From: Zoogloeaceae bacterium
GTDB lineage: Bacteria > Pseudomonadota > Gammaproteobacteria > Burkholderiales > Rhodocyclaceae
NCBI GenBank assembly: GCA_031267345.1
Contig: JAIRZG010000009.1
Coordinates: 1 to 14,763, forward strand
Direction: 5' to 3'
DNA: 14,763 nucleotides
Shown here one piece after another: positions 7,174 to 13,968 of this stretch. How positions within the stretch are numbered: position 1 is the stretch's first letter; each line of letters opens with the position of its first letter. Under the pieces are notes generated by a model. That model did not search any database. It was not told where the DNA came from and worked only from the letters and a program-made list of their open reading frames with translations. Both the position numbers and the translations under genes were made by a program.

Positions 7174-7626
7174 CTATCGCCGGAACGCCAGCAGCTTGGC
7201 GGTCATGCGCTGACAGACTTCGCCGCGCTGGTTCAGCGTTTCGCTCTCCAGCGTGATGATGCCGCGATCCGGTTTGGAGCGCGAAGGCGTGATGTCGCGT
7301 ACGACGCTTTCCACACGCAGGGTGTCGCCGGGGCGGGTGGGCTGCGGCCAGTCGAGCTGGACGCCCGCGCCAATCAACCCGCCCGCTATCGGCAGACTGG
7401 CGACGGAAAGCTTCATGGTGATCGCCCCCACATGCCAGCCGCTCGCCGCCAGCCCGCCAAAAAAAGAGGCGTCCGCAGCGGCTTCATCGAGATGAAAGGG
7501 CTGCGGATCAAACTGACGGGCAAAGGTCTTGATGTCCTCGACGGACAGCGTGTATTCGCCGCTGACAAAGCGATCCCCCACCGTAAAGTCTTGCAGGTAG
7601 ATTTTGTGGTCGTTGGTATGGGGCAT
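7174..7626 (-). CDS. MaoC-family (R)-specific enoyl-CoA hydratase-like protein
   Basis: This 150-residue hot-dog-fold protein belongs to the MaoC-like family, whose members hydrate trans-2-enoyl-CoA to (R)-3-hydroxyacyl-CoA or related substrates. The catalytic pair typical of the family is present as FDPQPFHLDE (Asp40 and His45, the five-residue spacing known from PhaJ-type hydratases), followed by FGGLAASGWH and the DWPQPTRPGDTL strand common in this group. No membrane or export signal is seen. I chose the ATG at 7626, two bases after the topB stop; a TTG two codons upstream overlaps that stop and is less likely. The tight spacing means it is probably translated from the topB message. The physiological substrate cannot be deduced. 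Confidence 0.88.
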   Translation of the reverse strand: MPHTNDHKIYLQDFTVGDRFVSGEYTLSVEDIKTFARQFDPQPFHLDEAAADASFFGGLAASGWHVGAITMKLSVASLPIAGGLIGAGVQLDWPQPTRPGDTLRVESVVRDITPSRSKPDRGIITLESETLNQRGEVCQRMTAKLLAFRR

Positions 7627-7628
7627 GG

Positions 7629-10151
7629 TCAAGCCGATTTACCCGTCTTTTTCGTCCCGGCTTTGGGCGTTTTGGATTCGCGTTTTTCAAATTCAAAGCC
7701 CACCTTGCCGTCCTTGCCGACGACAAGGAAGGCGGAAAACTTGCGGCGGGTACGGGCGGAGACAAATTCTTTCAGGAGGTCGGTACGCCCGCCCTGCAAC
7801 AGCTTTTGCATCTGCACGCGCTCGACGGGTTGTTGCAGGATGAGCTTGCCGGAACGGAAATCGCAGGTTTTGTCCGCGCCCACCGCTTTTGCGCAGACGT
7901 AGGCATTGCCATGTTCATAAACGGACTGACCGCATTTGGGGCATTTGCCCAGGCTTTCCGCGCCGGAAAAATCCACTGGCTCGGCGTTGTCGGCATCGGC
8001 GCTCTGACCGAAATCGAATTCCGCGCCGAAGGCGGCGTTCAACTGGACGCTGGCGGCAAACGGCCTGCCCATCTTGTTGCGGAAGCCGGTCAGCGGGCCG
8101 ATTTTGCGTTCGGTGAGCAGGGTTTCGATTTCTTCGGGTTCAAACTGGCGTCCGGCGACGATTTTCCACAGCGAAAAATCACAGGCGGAACACTGGAATT
8201 TCTTGTAATTCTCCCGCACCACGCCGCCGCATTTGGGGCAGGGCGCGGTGAGGACGCCAAAATCGCCGGGGATGGTGTCGGAATCGTAGCTTTTCGCCCG
8301 CTCGACGATGCGTTCTGTCATCCGGGCAATTTCGCGCATGAATTCCTGACGTGAGAATTCGCCTTTTTCGATACGCCCCAGCTTCCATTCCCAGTCGCCA
8401 GTCAGTTCCGGCGCGGTCAATACATTGACGCTCAACCCCGTCAGCAGGGTGAGTAGCGAAAATGCCTTGGCGGTGGGCGTCAATTCCCGCCCTTCGCGCA
8501 GCATGTATTGTTCGGCAATCAGGTTTTCGATGATCTGCGCGCGCGTCGCTGGCGTGCCCAGCCCGCGCCCCGCCATGGCGGCCTTGAGTTCTTCGTCTTC
8601 CAGCGTCTTGCCTGCGCCTTCCATCGCGGAAAGCAGGGTGGCTTCCGAATAGCGCGGCGGCGGGCGCGTGGCGGTAGCCTTGAGGTTTACGGCTTCGGCG
8701 GCGACTTTTTCGTCGGCCTTGATCGGCGGCAGATTGCCTGCTTCGTCTTCCTGTTCCTTGCCATAGACCGCCAGCCAGCCCGGTTGCACCAGCACCTTGC
8801 CTTCGGTTTTGAAGGGATATGCCTTGATCTGCGTGATGCGGGTTGTGACCAGATATTCGGCGGCGGGGAAAAAGACGGCGAGAAAGCGTTTGACCACAAA
8901 GTCGTAAAGCTTTTGCTCGATTTCGGAAAGATTCTTCGGCGCCTGCGTGGTGGGAATGATGGCGAAGTGGTCGCTGATTTTGGCGTTATTGAAGACGCGC
9001 TTGTTGGGCAGCACCCAGTTCCGCGCCAAAACCTGATGCGCGAAAGGCGCGTAGCGGGCGATCAGCACTTCGTCATATCCCTTGCCCGCGCCTTCGCCCG
9101 TGAGCATGGTCAGCGTCGCCTTGACCGTAGCCAGATAATCCTCCGGCAGACAGTGGGAGTCGGTGCGCGGATAGGTGAGCACCTTGTGTTTTTCGTAGAG
9201 CGCCTGCGCCAGACCTAGAGTGGTCTTGGCGGAAAAGCCAAAGCGGGCGTTGGCTTCGCGTTGCAGGCTGGTAAGATCGAAAAGGGCGGGCGCGAGGCGC
9301 GATTCCGGTTTGGCTTCTTCGCGGACTGCGCCCATCTGTCCCTGACAGGCGGCGCGGATGGCCTCGGCTTTTGCTTCTTCCCAGATGCGGTCGGCGCGCG
9401 CGTGTTCGTCTTCCCTAGCGCCCTTTAATTTTTCGTCAAACCATTTGCCCGTGTATTCCCCGGCCTGGGCGGTGAACCTGGCTTCCACTTCCCAGTAAGG
9501 GCGCGGCTTGAAATCACGAATTTTTTTTTCGCGCTCGACCACGATGGCGAGCGTCGGCGTCTGCACCCGACCTACGGTGGTCAGGTGAAAACCGCCCGTC
9601 TTGGAATTGAAGGCGGTCATGGCGCGGGTGCCGTTGATGCCCACCAGCCAGTCGGATTCGGAACGGCAGATGGCGGCGTCCGCCAATCCCTGCATGTCGC
9701 TACCGCTGCGCAGATGATGGAAGCCGTCGCGTATGGCCTGCTGGGTCATGGATTGCAGCCACAGGCGGCGCACCGGTTTTTGCGTTTTGCTGTGCTGGGC
9801 GATGTAGTTGAAAATCAGCTCGCCCTCACGCCCCGCGTCGCAGGCGTTGATGAGCGCATCCACATCCTTGCGCTTGATCAACCGGGTCAGGAGACGCAAA
9901 CGCGGCTCGGATTTTTCGATGGGTTTCAGGTCAAAATACGGCGGAATCATCGGCAGATGGGCAAACGACCACTTGCCGCGCTTCACTTCGTATTCTTCCG
10001 GACAGGCGATTTCCAGCAAATGCCCGACCGCCGAGGATATGATGTAATCGTCATTTTCAAAGTAGTCGTCGTGTCTGGGGATGCCGCCCAGCGCCTTGGC
10101 AATATCCGTCGCCACCGAAGGTTTTTCCGCAATAATCAGTTTTTTACCCAT
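7629..10151 (-). CDS. topB: DNA topoisomerase III (type IA)
   Basis: This 840-residue type IA topoisomerase relaxes and decatenates DNA through a 5'-phosphotyrosine intermediate. The N-terminus carries the TOPRIM domain (IIAEKPSVATDIA with Glu9; NACDAGREGELI at 102-113). The active-site region VLTYPRTDS places the catalytic tyrosine at residue 327, next to Tyr328 of E. coli topoisomerase III. The central GRGLGTPATRA block is also conserved. The C-terminus has two zinc-ribbon-like modules, CPKC(638-641)...CSAC(654-657) and CPKC(737-740)...C753...C763, followed by a basic tail rich in K and T. The protein is longer than the E. coli enzyme (about 650) because of this extension, as often seen in TopB of betaproteobacteria and plasmid-type enzymes. 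ATG 10151 is preceded by AGGGGTGGA. A run of nine A residues lies at 9521-9529. Confidence 0.96.
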   Translation of the reverse strand: MGKKLIIAEKPSVATDIAKALGGIPRHDDYFENDDYIISSAVGHLLEIACPEEYEVKRGKWSFAHLPMIPPYFDLKPIEKSEPRLRLLTRLIKRKDVDALINACDAGREGELIFNYIAQHSKTQKPVRRLWLQSMTQQAIRDGFHHLRSGSDMQGLADAAICRSESDWLVGINGTRAMTAFNSKTGGFHLTTVGRVQTPTLAIVVEREKKIRDFKPRPYWEVEARFTAQAGEYTGKWFDEKLKGAREDEHARADRIWEEAKAEAIRAACQGQMGAVREEAKPESRLAPALFDLTSLQREANARFGFSAKTTLGLAQALYEKHKVLTYPRTDSHCLPEDYLATVKATLTMLTGEGAGKGYDEVLIARYAPFAHQVLARNWVLPNKRVFNNAKISDHFAIIPTTQAPKNLSEIEQKLYDFVVKRFLAVFFPAAEYLVTTRITQIKAYPFKTEGKVLVQPGWLAVYGKEQEDEAGNLPPIKADEKVAAEAVNLKATATRPPPRYSEATLLSAMEGAGKTLEDEELKAAMAGRGLGTPATRAQIIENLIAEQYMLREGRELTPTAKAFSLLTLLTGLSVNVLTAPELTGDWEWKLGRIEKGEFSRQEFMREIARMTERIVERAKSYDSDTIPGDFGVLTAPCPKCGGVVRENYKKFQCSACDFSLWKIVAGRQFEPEEIETLLTERKIGPLTGFRNKMGRPFAASVQLNAAFGAEFDFGQSADADNAEPVDFSGAESLGKCPKCGQSVYEHGNAYVCAKAVGADKTCDFRSGKLILQQPVERVQMQKLLQGGRTDLLKEFVSARTRRKFSAFLVVGKDGKVGFEFEKRESKTPKAGTKKTGKSA

Positions 10152-10302
10152 GAATCCACCCCTGCGCGGCAACAGGCCGCCCGAAGAAAAGTTGCGGGGC
10201 ATGATAAGGGCGGAAAGCAGATGCCGCAAGCAGGGATCGGGAATCTGTAGCGGCAAAGTTGAAATGCCCCTTGTCGTTCTGTTGAAACAAGGGGGTGAGA
10301 AG

Positions 10303-10539
10303 TCAGATGGAATTATCAGGAGGAGGGGTAGGAACGGTTGGCACGTCTGTTTCATCGTAAAACCAACTCCGGCGCGAACATCTGTGTTCAGTCTGGCGAT
10401 TGTTCCTGCGGCGCCCTGCCCAGTCCGTTCCTGCTGTTTCTGTTCGTCGGTGATCTGAATGTCCGCTTCACTGATGCCGCTGGGGGGTGGTGCTGTGGGC
10501 GTCTTCATCCACTTGTCCCATGCCGCCGCGCTTTTGCAT
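10303..10539 (-). pseudogene. Possible decayed small gene (interrupted by in-frame TGA)
   Basis: From an ATG at 10539 with GGAGG four nt upstream, the minus strand reads 23 codons (MQKRGGMGQVDEDAHSTTPQ...), a TGA at 10468-10470, then 54 more codons in the same frame, ending in a protein-like tail SWFYDETDVPTVPTPPPD and a TGA at 10303-10305. The arginine-rich middle plus proline-rich end resembles a real C-terminus, but third codon positions are less GC-rich than in neighbouring genes. It could be a remnant gene, or chance. I do not recognise a family. Confidence 0.2.
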
Positions 10540-10625
10540 CGCGCCTCCGCCGGGAGTGTCGGGTTTTTGCCATGATTCGAGCGCGTCAATGGCGGGACAG
10601 AAACATGGACTTTTGTTTCCTGCGA

Positions 10626-10688
10626 TAACGGATCGTTACCTTCTTTTAACCGCATGTTAGCAGCTTTTAGTTGCATGTTACGCGCTTT
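10626..10688 (+). repeat. Three 21-bp imperfect tandem repeats with palindromic cores (operator candidate)
   Basis: Three consecutive 21-bp units (10626-10646, 10647-10667, 10668-10688) match each other at about 14-15 of 21 positions. Each begins with a 13-bp core of the form TAAC-N5-GTTA: TAACGGATCGTTA, TAACCGCATGTTA and the weaker TAGTTGCATGTTA, and each ends in CTTT. The spacing is two helical turns, so cores face the same side of the DNA. The last unit overlaps the -35 region of the decarboxylase promoter, as expected of an operator. The alternative is a coding heptad: read on the minus strand the units give KARNMQL, KAANMRL and KEGNDPL. Confidence 0.55.
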
Positions 10689-10700
10689 GGCTGCTACGAT
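10671..10700 (+). promoter_or_regulatory. Putative promoter of the malonyl-CoA decarboxylase gene
   Basis: TTGCAT (10671-10676) and TACGAT (10695-10700) are separated by 18 bp; the -10 is preceded by TGC, giving an extended -10 (TGCTACGAT). It lies 30 bp upstream of the ATG at 10730, and its -35 is inside the third 21-bp repeat. Confidence 0.45.
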
Positions 10701-10729
10701 GCGCCTTCTGTTTGACACAGGAAATACGC

Positions 10730-12124
10730 ATGAACAGTCTGGTCGCCCGTAGCCTGAAAAAAATGCAGGGGTTGTGGATGAAGTCCGCCGCGCGGAAAAA
10801 GAAGCCGTTTGACGCCCGCGCCCTGCAAAAAGTGCGCGCGCAGTTGCAGGAATGCGCGCGCGGCGCGGGCGGCGAAGTTTCCGCCCGCCAGCGCGCCCGT
10901 CGTCTGAGCGAAAGCTATCTGCAACTGGATGACGCCGGACGCCACGCTTTTTTACGCCTGATCGCCACCGAATTCGGCCCCGATCCGGACAAGGTGGCGG
11001 CGGCGCATGTCCATTATCAGGCGAGCATCGACACATCCGCGCAGTGGGAGGCCGAGGCGTTGTTGTGGCGCGCCCTGCGTTCGCCGCGCACCCGCATCCT
11101 GACGCAGTTCAACGCCTTGCCGCAGGGTGTGCGCTTTCTGGTCGATCTGCGCGTGGATTTGCTCCGCTTCATCAAGGAAGACCCGGAACTCGCCTCCCTT
11201 GACCGCGAACTCGAATACAGCCTTTCCATCTGGTTTGACGTGGGTTTTCTGGAATTAAGGCGCATCACCTGGCATTCGCCCGCCGCGCTGCTGGAAAAAC
11301 TCATTCAGTACGAGGCGGTGCACACCATTCACTCCTGGGCCGATCTGAAAAACCGCCTGGATTCGGATCGGCGCTGCTACGGTTTTTTCCACCCGCGTAT
11401 GCCGGATGAGCCGCTGATTTTTGTCGAGGTCGCCCTGACCGACCATCTCGCGGACAATGTTCAGCATCTGCTTGACGAGCACGCGCCCATTTTCGATACC
11501 CGCTCGGCGGACACCGCCATTTTTTATTCCATCTCCAACACCCAGACCGGTCTGCGCGGCGTCTCCTTTGGCAATTTTTTGCTGAAGCGCGTCATTGAGG
11601 ATTTGCAGCGCGATCTGCCGCAGTTGAAACACTTTTCCACCCTCTCGCCGCTGCCGCTGTTACGCCGCTGGGCGGAAAAAACGCCGGAAATCTGGACACA
11701 CGCCTTTTTGCCTGGCGATCTGGAACGCATCGGCAAACTGGCGCACTGTCCGCCCACGCCGGAGAGCATACAAGCCCTGCTGACAGCGCATGAATGGGCG
11801 GCGAACCCGCGTCTTGCCCGCGACCTGCAAAATCCGCTCACCCGTCTGGCCGCGCATTACCTGCTCACGGCAAAAGCCGGAGAACGCCGCATTTACGACC
11901 CGGTGGCGCGTTTCCACCTGGGCAACGGCGCGCGCGTCGAACGCCTCAATTTTCTTGCCGACACTGCGCCCAAAGGCTTGCAACAATCCTATGGCATGAT
12001 GGTCAATTACCTCTACGCGCCGGACGACATCGAGGAAAACGTGGAAAACCTGCTTGCTGGCGGAAAAATCGCGGCAAGAATCCGGGATCCGATGAGCGAG
12101 GCCAGGAGTTCGCAAAAATCCTGA
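10730..12124 (+). CDS. mcd: Malonyl-CoA decarboxylase
   Basis: This 464-residue enzyme converts malonyl-CoA to acetyl-CoA and CO2. It shows the family's helical N-terminal region followed by the acyltransferase-like C-terminal domain: GFFHPRMPDEPLIFVEVALT (218-237), FYSISNTQTGLRGVSFGNFL (265-284), HFSTLSPLP (301-309) and ARFHLGNGARVERLNFLAD (393-411), then YGMMVNYLY. The serine of FSTLSP and His396 of FHLGNG correspond, by motif and spacing, to the catalytic Ser329 and His423 of the human enzyme as I recall them. No signal or targeting peptide is evident. The ATG at 10730 has CAGGAAA at a suitable distance; a TTG six codons earlier overlaps that site. Unlike rhizobial mat operons, no malonyl-CoA synthetase or malonate carrier lies next to it within this window. 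It converges on yggU with a 21-bp gap. Confidence 0.93.
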   Translation: MNSLVARSLKKMQGLWMKSAARKKKPFDARALQKVRAQLQECARGAGGEVSARQRARRLSESYLQLDDAGRHAFLRLIATEFGPDPDKVAAAHVHYQASIDTSAQWEAEALLWRALRSPRTRILTQFNALPQGVRFLVDLRVDLLRFIKEDPELASLDRELEYSLSIWFDVGFLELRRITWHSPAALLEKLIQYEAVHTIHSWADLKNRLDSDRRCYGFFHPRMPDEPLIFVEVALTDHLADNVQHLLDEHAPIFDTRSADTAIFYSISNTQTGLRGVSFGNFLLKRVIEDLQRDLPQLKHFSTLSPLPLLRRWAEKTPEIWTHAFLPGDLERIGKLAHCPPTPESIQALLTAHEWAANPRLARDLQNPLTRLAAHYLLTAKAGERRIYDPVARFHLGNGARVERLNFLADTAPKGLQQSYGMMVNYLYAPDDIEENVENLLAGGKIAARIRDPMSEARSSQKS

Positions 12125-12145
12125 ACACGCCCAAAACCGTCATTT

Positions 12146-12466
12146 TCACTTATCGGGCGCGGCAGTCGTCCCGATGTCTTCCGCAATCCGCCGCGCCAGC
12201 GTCTCGGCCTTGACGCCTTCCACGCGCACGACTTTTCGGCGCGAGGTCTGACCGCTTTTCAGGTTGAGGGCGCTTTTCGGAACGCGCAACCATTCTGCGA
12301 GAAAAGCCAGCAGGGCGGCGTTGGCCTTGCCATCCACGGGCGGGGCGGCAAGGCGGATTTTCAGCGTCTCGCCATAAATGCCTGCGATTCCGCTTTTTTT
12401 CGCGCCGGGCTGGATGCGCAGGGCCAGCAAAAGCGCGTCATCCCGTTCCGTGACAAACCCGTTCAC
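12146..12466 (-). CDS. yggU: DUF167/YggU family protein
   Basis: This 106-residue protein belongs to the small DUF167 (YggU) family of unknown function. Typical features are LRIQPGAKKSGIAGIYG near the start, the strongly conserved PPVDGKANAALLAFLA, and LKSGQTSRRKVVRVEG towards the end. The GTG start at 12466 overlaps the yggT stop as GTGA, a four-base overlap, so it is probably translated by coupling to yggT. The same frame stays open far upstream through yggT and proC, but that is antisense-frame noise; family length supports the short form. It is the last gene of the yggS-proC-yggT-yggU cluster and converges on the malonyl-CoA decarboxylase gene. Confidence 0.92.
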   Translation of the reverse strand: MNGFVTERDDALLLALRIQPGAKKSGIAGIYGETLKIRLAAPPVDGKANAALLAFLAEWLRVPKSALNLKSGQTSRRKVVRVEGVKAETLARRIAEDIGTTAAPDK

Positions 12467-13044
12467 AGCAGCATCAACAGGGCTTGCAACAGCAGGATGA
12501 CCACCAGTGGCGAGAGATCGATGCCGGAGATGGGCGGGAGAATGCGCTGTATGGGCGTCAGCAGGGGCGCGGTCAGCTGGCGCAGGGTCGGGGCGAAGGG
12601 CGAGTAGGGATTCACCCAGGAAAGTACGGCTTGCAGGATCAGGAGCAGGATCAGGAGATAGAGGATCTGCTGGAGCAAACCGGTCAGACTGATGATGAGC
12701 AGCGCGAAAGTCCAGCCGCCTTCGGCAACGATGTTCAGCATGAGCGGCGATAGCAGCATGGGCGCGCGCAGCGACAGGACAATCGAGAAAAACACGAATT
12801 GCAGGATGAAGGCGGCGACCAGGGAAGCCCAGTCGATGCCGCCTGCGCCGGGAATCACGCGGCGCAGGGACAACACCGCCCAGTTGGTGAGTTTCAGAAC
12901 AAAGCCGCCCAACGGGTTGATGAAGGAGATTCTGCGCCATTGCAGCATCAAACGCAGAATAAACAACATGGAAAAAAAGCCGCAAACCGCCTTGAGCAAA
13001 AACAAAAAGGCCGGGAGGACAGACGACAGGGGATTGGAGAACAT
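12463..13044 (-). CDS. yggT: YggT family integral membrane protein
   Basis: This 193-residue inner-membrane protein contains two copies of the YGGT repeat. The first runs from about residue 28 to 90 (LRLMLQWRRISFINPLGG ... IPGAGGIDWASLV) and the second from about 138 to 193 (QAVLSWVNPYSPFAPTLRQL ... LPPISGIDLSPLVVILLLQ). Hydrophobic segments lie at about 8-32, 72-95, 110-142 and 178-193. Proteins of this family have been linked to osmotic tolerance and, in other bacteria, to cell division or membrane organisation; the role here is not determined. The ATG at 13044 has AAGGA seven nt upstream and lies 12 bp after the proC stop. It overlaps yggU by four bases. The length matches proteobacterial YggT. 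Confidence 0.93.
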   Translation of the reverse strand: MFSNPLSSVLPAFLFLLKAVCGFFSMLFILRLMLQWRRISFINPLGGFVLKLTNWAVLSLRRVIPGAGGIDWASLVAAFILQFVFFSIVLSLRAPMLLSPLMLNIVAEGGWTFALLIISLTGLLQQILYLLILLLILQAVLSWVNPYSPFAPTLRQLTAPLLTPIQRILPPISGIDLSPLVVILLLQALLMLL

Positions 13045-13056
13045 GGGAATTCCTTT

Positions 13057-13872
13057 TCAATCTTGCGCGCCGGATTGTCGCGCCAGTTCCGCGCTGCGCG
13101 CGCAGGCCGCGCGCGCCCCCGCAATGATACCCGCCGCGACGCCCGTTTCCGCCATGACCGCCAGCGCCGCCGCCGTGGCGCCGTCTTTGGAAGTGACGCG
13201 CGCGCGCAGGACGGCGGGGGATTCCGACGAAGATTTTGCCAGCGCCGTTGCGCCAAAACCCGTATTGAGCGCCAGCTTGCGCGCGATGTCCGGCGCGAGG
13301 CCAAGCGTCTGCGCGGCGGTTTCCAGCGCTTCGATGAACAAAAAGAAATACGCCGGGCCGCTGCCGGAAATGGCGGTGATGGCGTCCATCTGGCCTTCGT
13401 CTTCCACCCACAGCGTTTCGCCCGCCGCCGAAAGCACGGCCTCGACCATTCGGTGCTCGTCCCGCGTCACTTCCGGCAAGGCGGCAAGACCGCTCATGCC
13501 CGCGCCGATCAGGGCAGGCGTGTTGGGCATGGCGCGCACGATGCGCCGATAGCCCGAAAGCCAGGCGGAAAGCGTTGCCAGCGTCAGACCGGCGGCAATG
13601 CTGAGGACAACCGGACAGGTCAGGCGTCCGGCAAGGGGCGCAAGCGCAAGCCGCATCTGCTGCGGCTTGACCGCCAACACCAGCACATCTGCGTCCGGCG
13701 TGGCGGCATCCACTTGTGCCTGACAGATTACGCCAAATTTTTCGACGAGCGTCTGCCGTTGCTGCGGCAAGGGCTCGACCACCCGGATGTCGGCGGCGGC
13801 AAACCCCTTGCCCAACAGCCCGCCAATCAACGCGGAAGCCATGTTGCCACCGCCAATGAAATGAATTTTCAT
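13057..13872 (-). CDS. proC: Pyrroline-5-carboxylate reductase
   Basis: ProC carries out the last step of proline synthesis, the NAD(P)H-dependent reduction of 1-pyrroline-5-carboxylate. The 271-residue protein begins with the Rossmann dinucleotide motif FIGGGNMASALIGGL (5-19), continues with AVKPQQM and RAMPNTPALIGAGMSGL, and has the C-terminal helical dimerisation domain with ITAISGSGPAYFFLFIEAL and the ProC signature region VTSKDGATAAAL. The signature normally reads GG where this protein has DG, a noticeable deviation. The start is ATG 13872; AGGAG lies 11 nt upstream, rather far. It follows yggS after a 96-bp spacer holding a strong hairpin and precedes yggT by 12 bp. Length is normal for the family. 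Confidence 0.95.
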   Translation of the reverse strand: MKIHFIGGGNMASALIGGLLGKGFAAADIRVVEPLPQQRQTLVEKFGVICQAQVDAATPDADVLVLAVKPQQMRLALAPLAGRLTCPVVLSIAAGLTLATLSAWLSGYRRIVRAMPNTPALIGAGMSGLAALPEVTRDEHRMVEAVLSAAGETLWVEDEGQMDAITAISGSGPAYFFLFIEALETAAQTLGLAPDIARKLALNTGFGATALAKSSSESPAVLRARVTSKDGATAAALAVMAETGVAAGIIAGARAACARSAELARQSGAQD

Positions 13873-13907
13873 CTCTAAACCAACTCCTGTTTCATTCTGC
13901 CTTTACC

Positions 13908-13940
13908 GGAACGAGTCCGGGCTTTGCCCGGATTCGTTCC
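13908..13940. repeat. Strong intergenic hairpin between yggS and proC
   Basis: GGAACGAGTCCGGGC and GCCCGGATTCGTTCC form a 15-bp inverted repeat with one imperfect pair (G-T) and a 3-nt TTT loop. No T-tract follows on either strand, so it is not a typical terminator. It could be a dispersed palindromic (REP-like) element, an RNA processing or stability element, or an attenuating structure between yggS and proC. No second copy was seen in this window. Confidence 0.6.
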
Positions 13941-13968
13941 CCCTGTCAAATCGGCAAAAAGCAGACTT

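Larger units (their letters stand above)
10152..10729. other. Intergenic region between topB and malonyl-CoA decarboxylase
   Basis: This 578-bp gap is the largest in the window. Next to topB, a 5-bp hairpin GCGGC-AACAG-GCCGC (10166-10180) sits just upstream of the topB ribosome site. An 8-bp inverted repeat CCCCTTGT/ACAAGGGG with a 12-nt loop lies at 10267-10294. The middle holds an interrupted protein-like frame on the minus strand (10303-10539). The right end carries three phased palindromic repeats and the promoter of the decarboxylase gene. The topB frame stays open without a stop through the whole region, which I regard as a chance effect of composition rather than an N-terminal extension. 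Confidence 0.6.

Noticed and set aside
10468..10470. Selenocysteine reading of the in-frame TGA in the 10303-10539 frame
   Set aside because: No SECIS-like hairpin is evident directly after the TGA, no selenoprotein family is recognised, and the frame itself is doubtful.
10152..11036. In-frame extension of topB by 295 residues
   Set aside because: TopB starts with the canonical MGKKLIIAEKPS and a good ribosome site at 10151. The extension is low in protein-like features and runs antisense into malonyl-CoA decarboxylase.
12128..12159. Inverted repeat CGCCC/GGGCG at the mcd-yggU convergent junction
   Set aside because: The 5-bp stem with a 22-nt loop is expected by chance in this GC-rich sequence and lacks a T-tract.
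12467..13411. In-frame upstream extension of yggU
   Set aside because: It is a different-frame reading of yggT and proC on the same strand. The DUF167 family is about 100 residues and the GTGA overlap gives the natural start.
12799..13878. 359-codon plus-strand open frame
   Set aside because: It is antisense to proC and yggT, both clearly real, and its composition (Q, R, H rich) is typical of a shadow frame.
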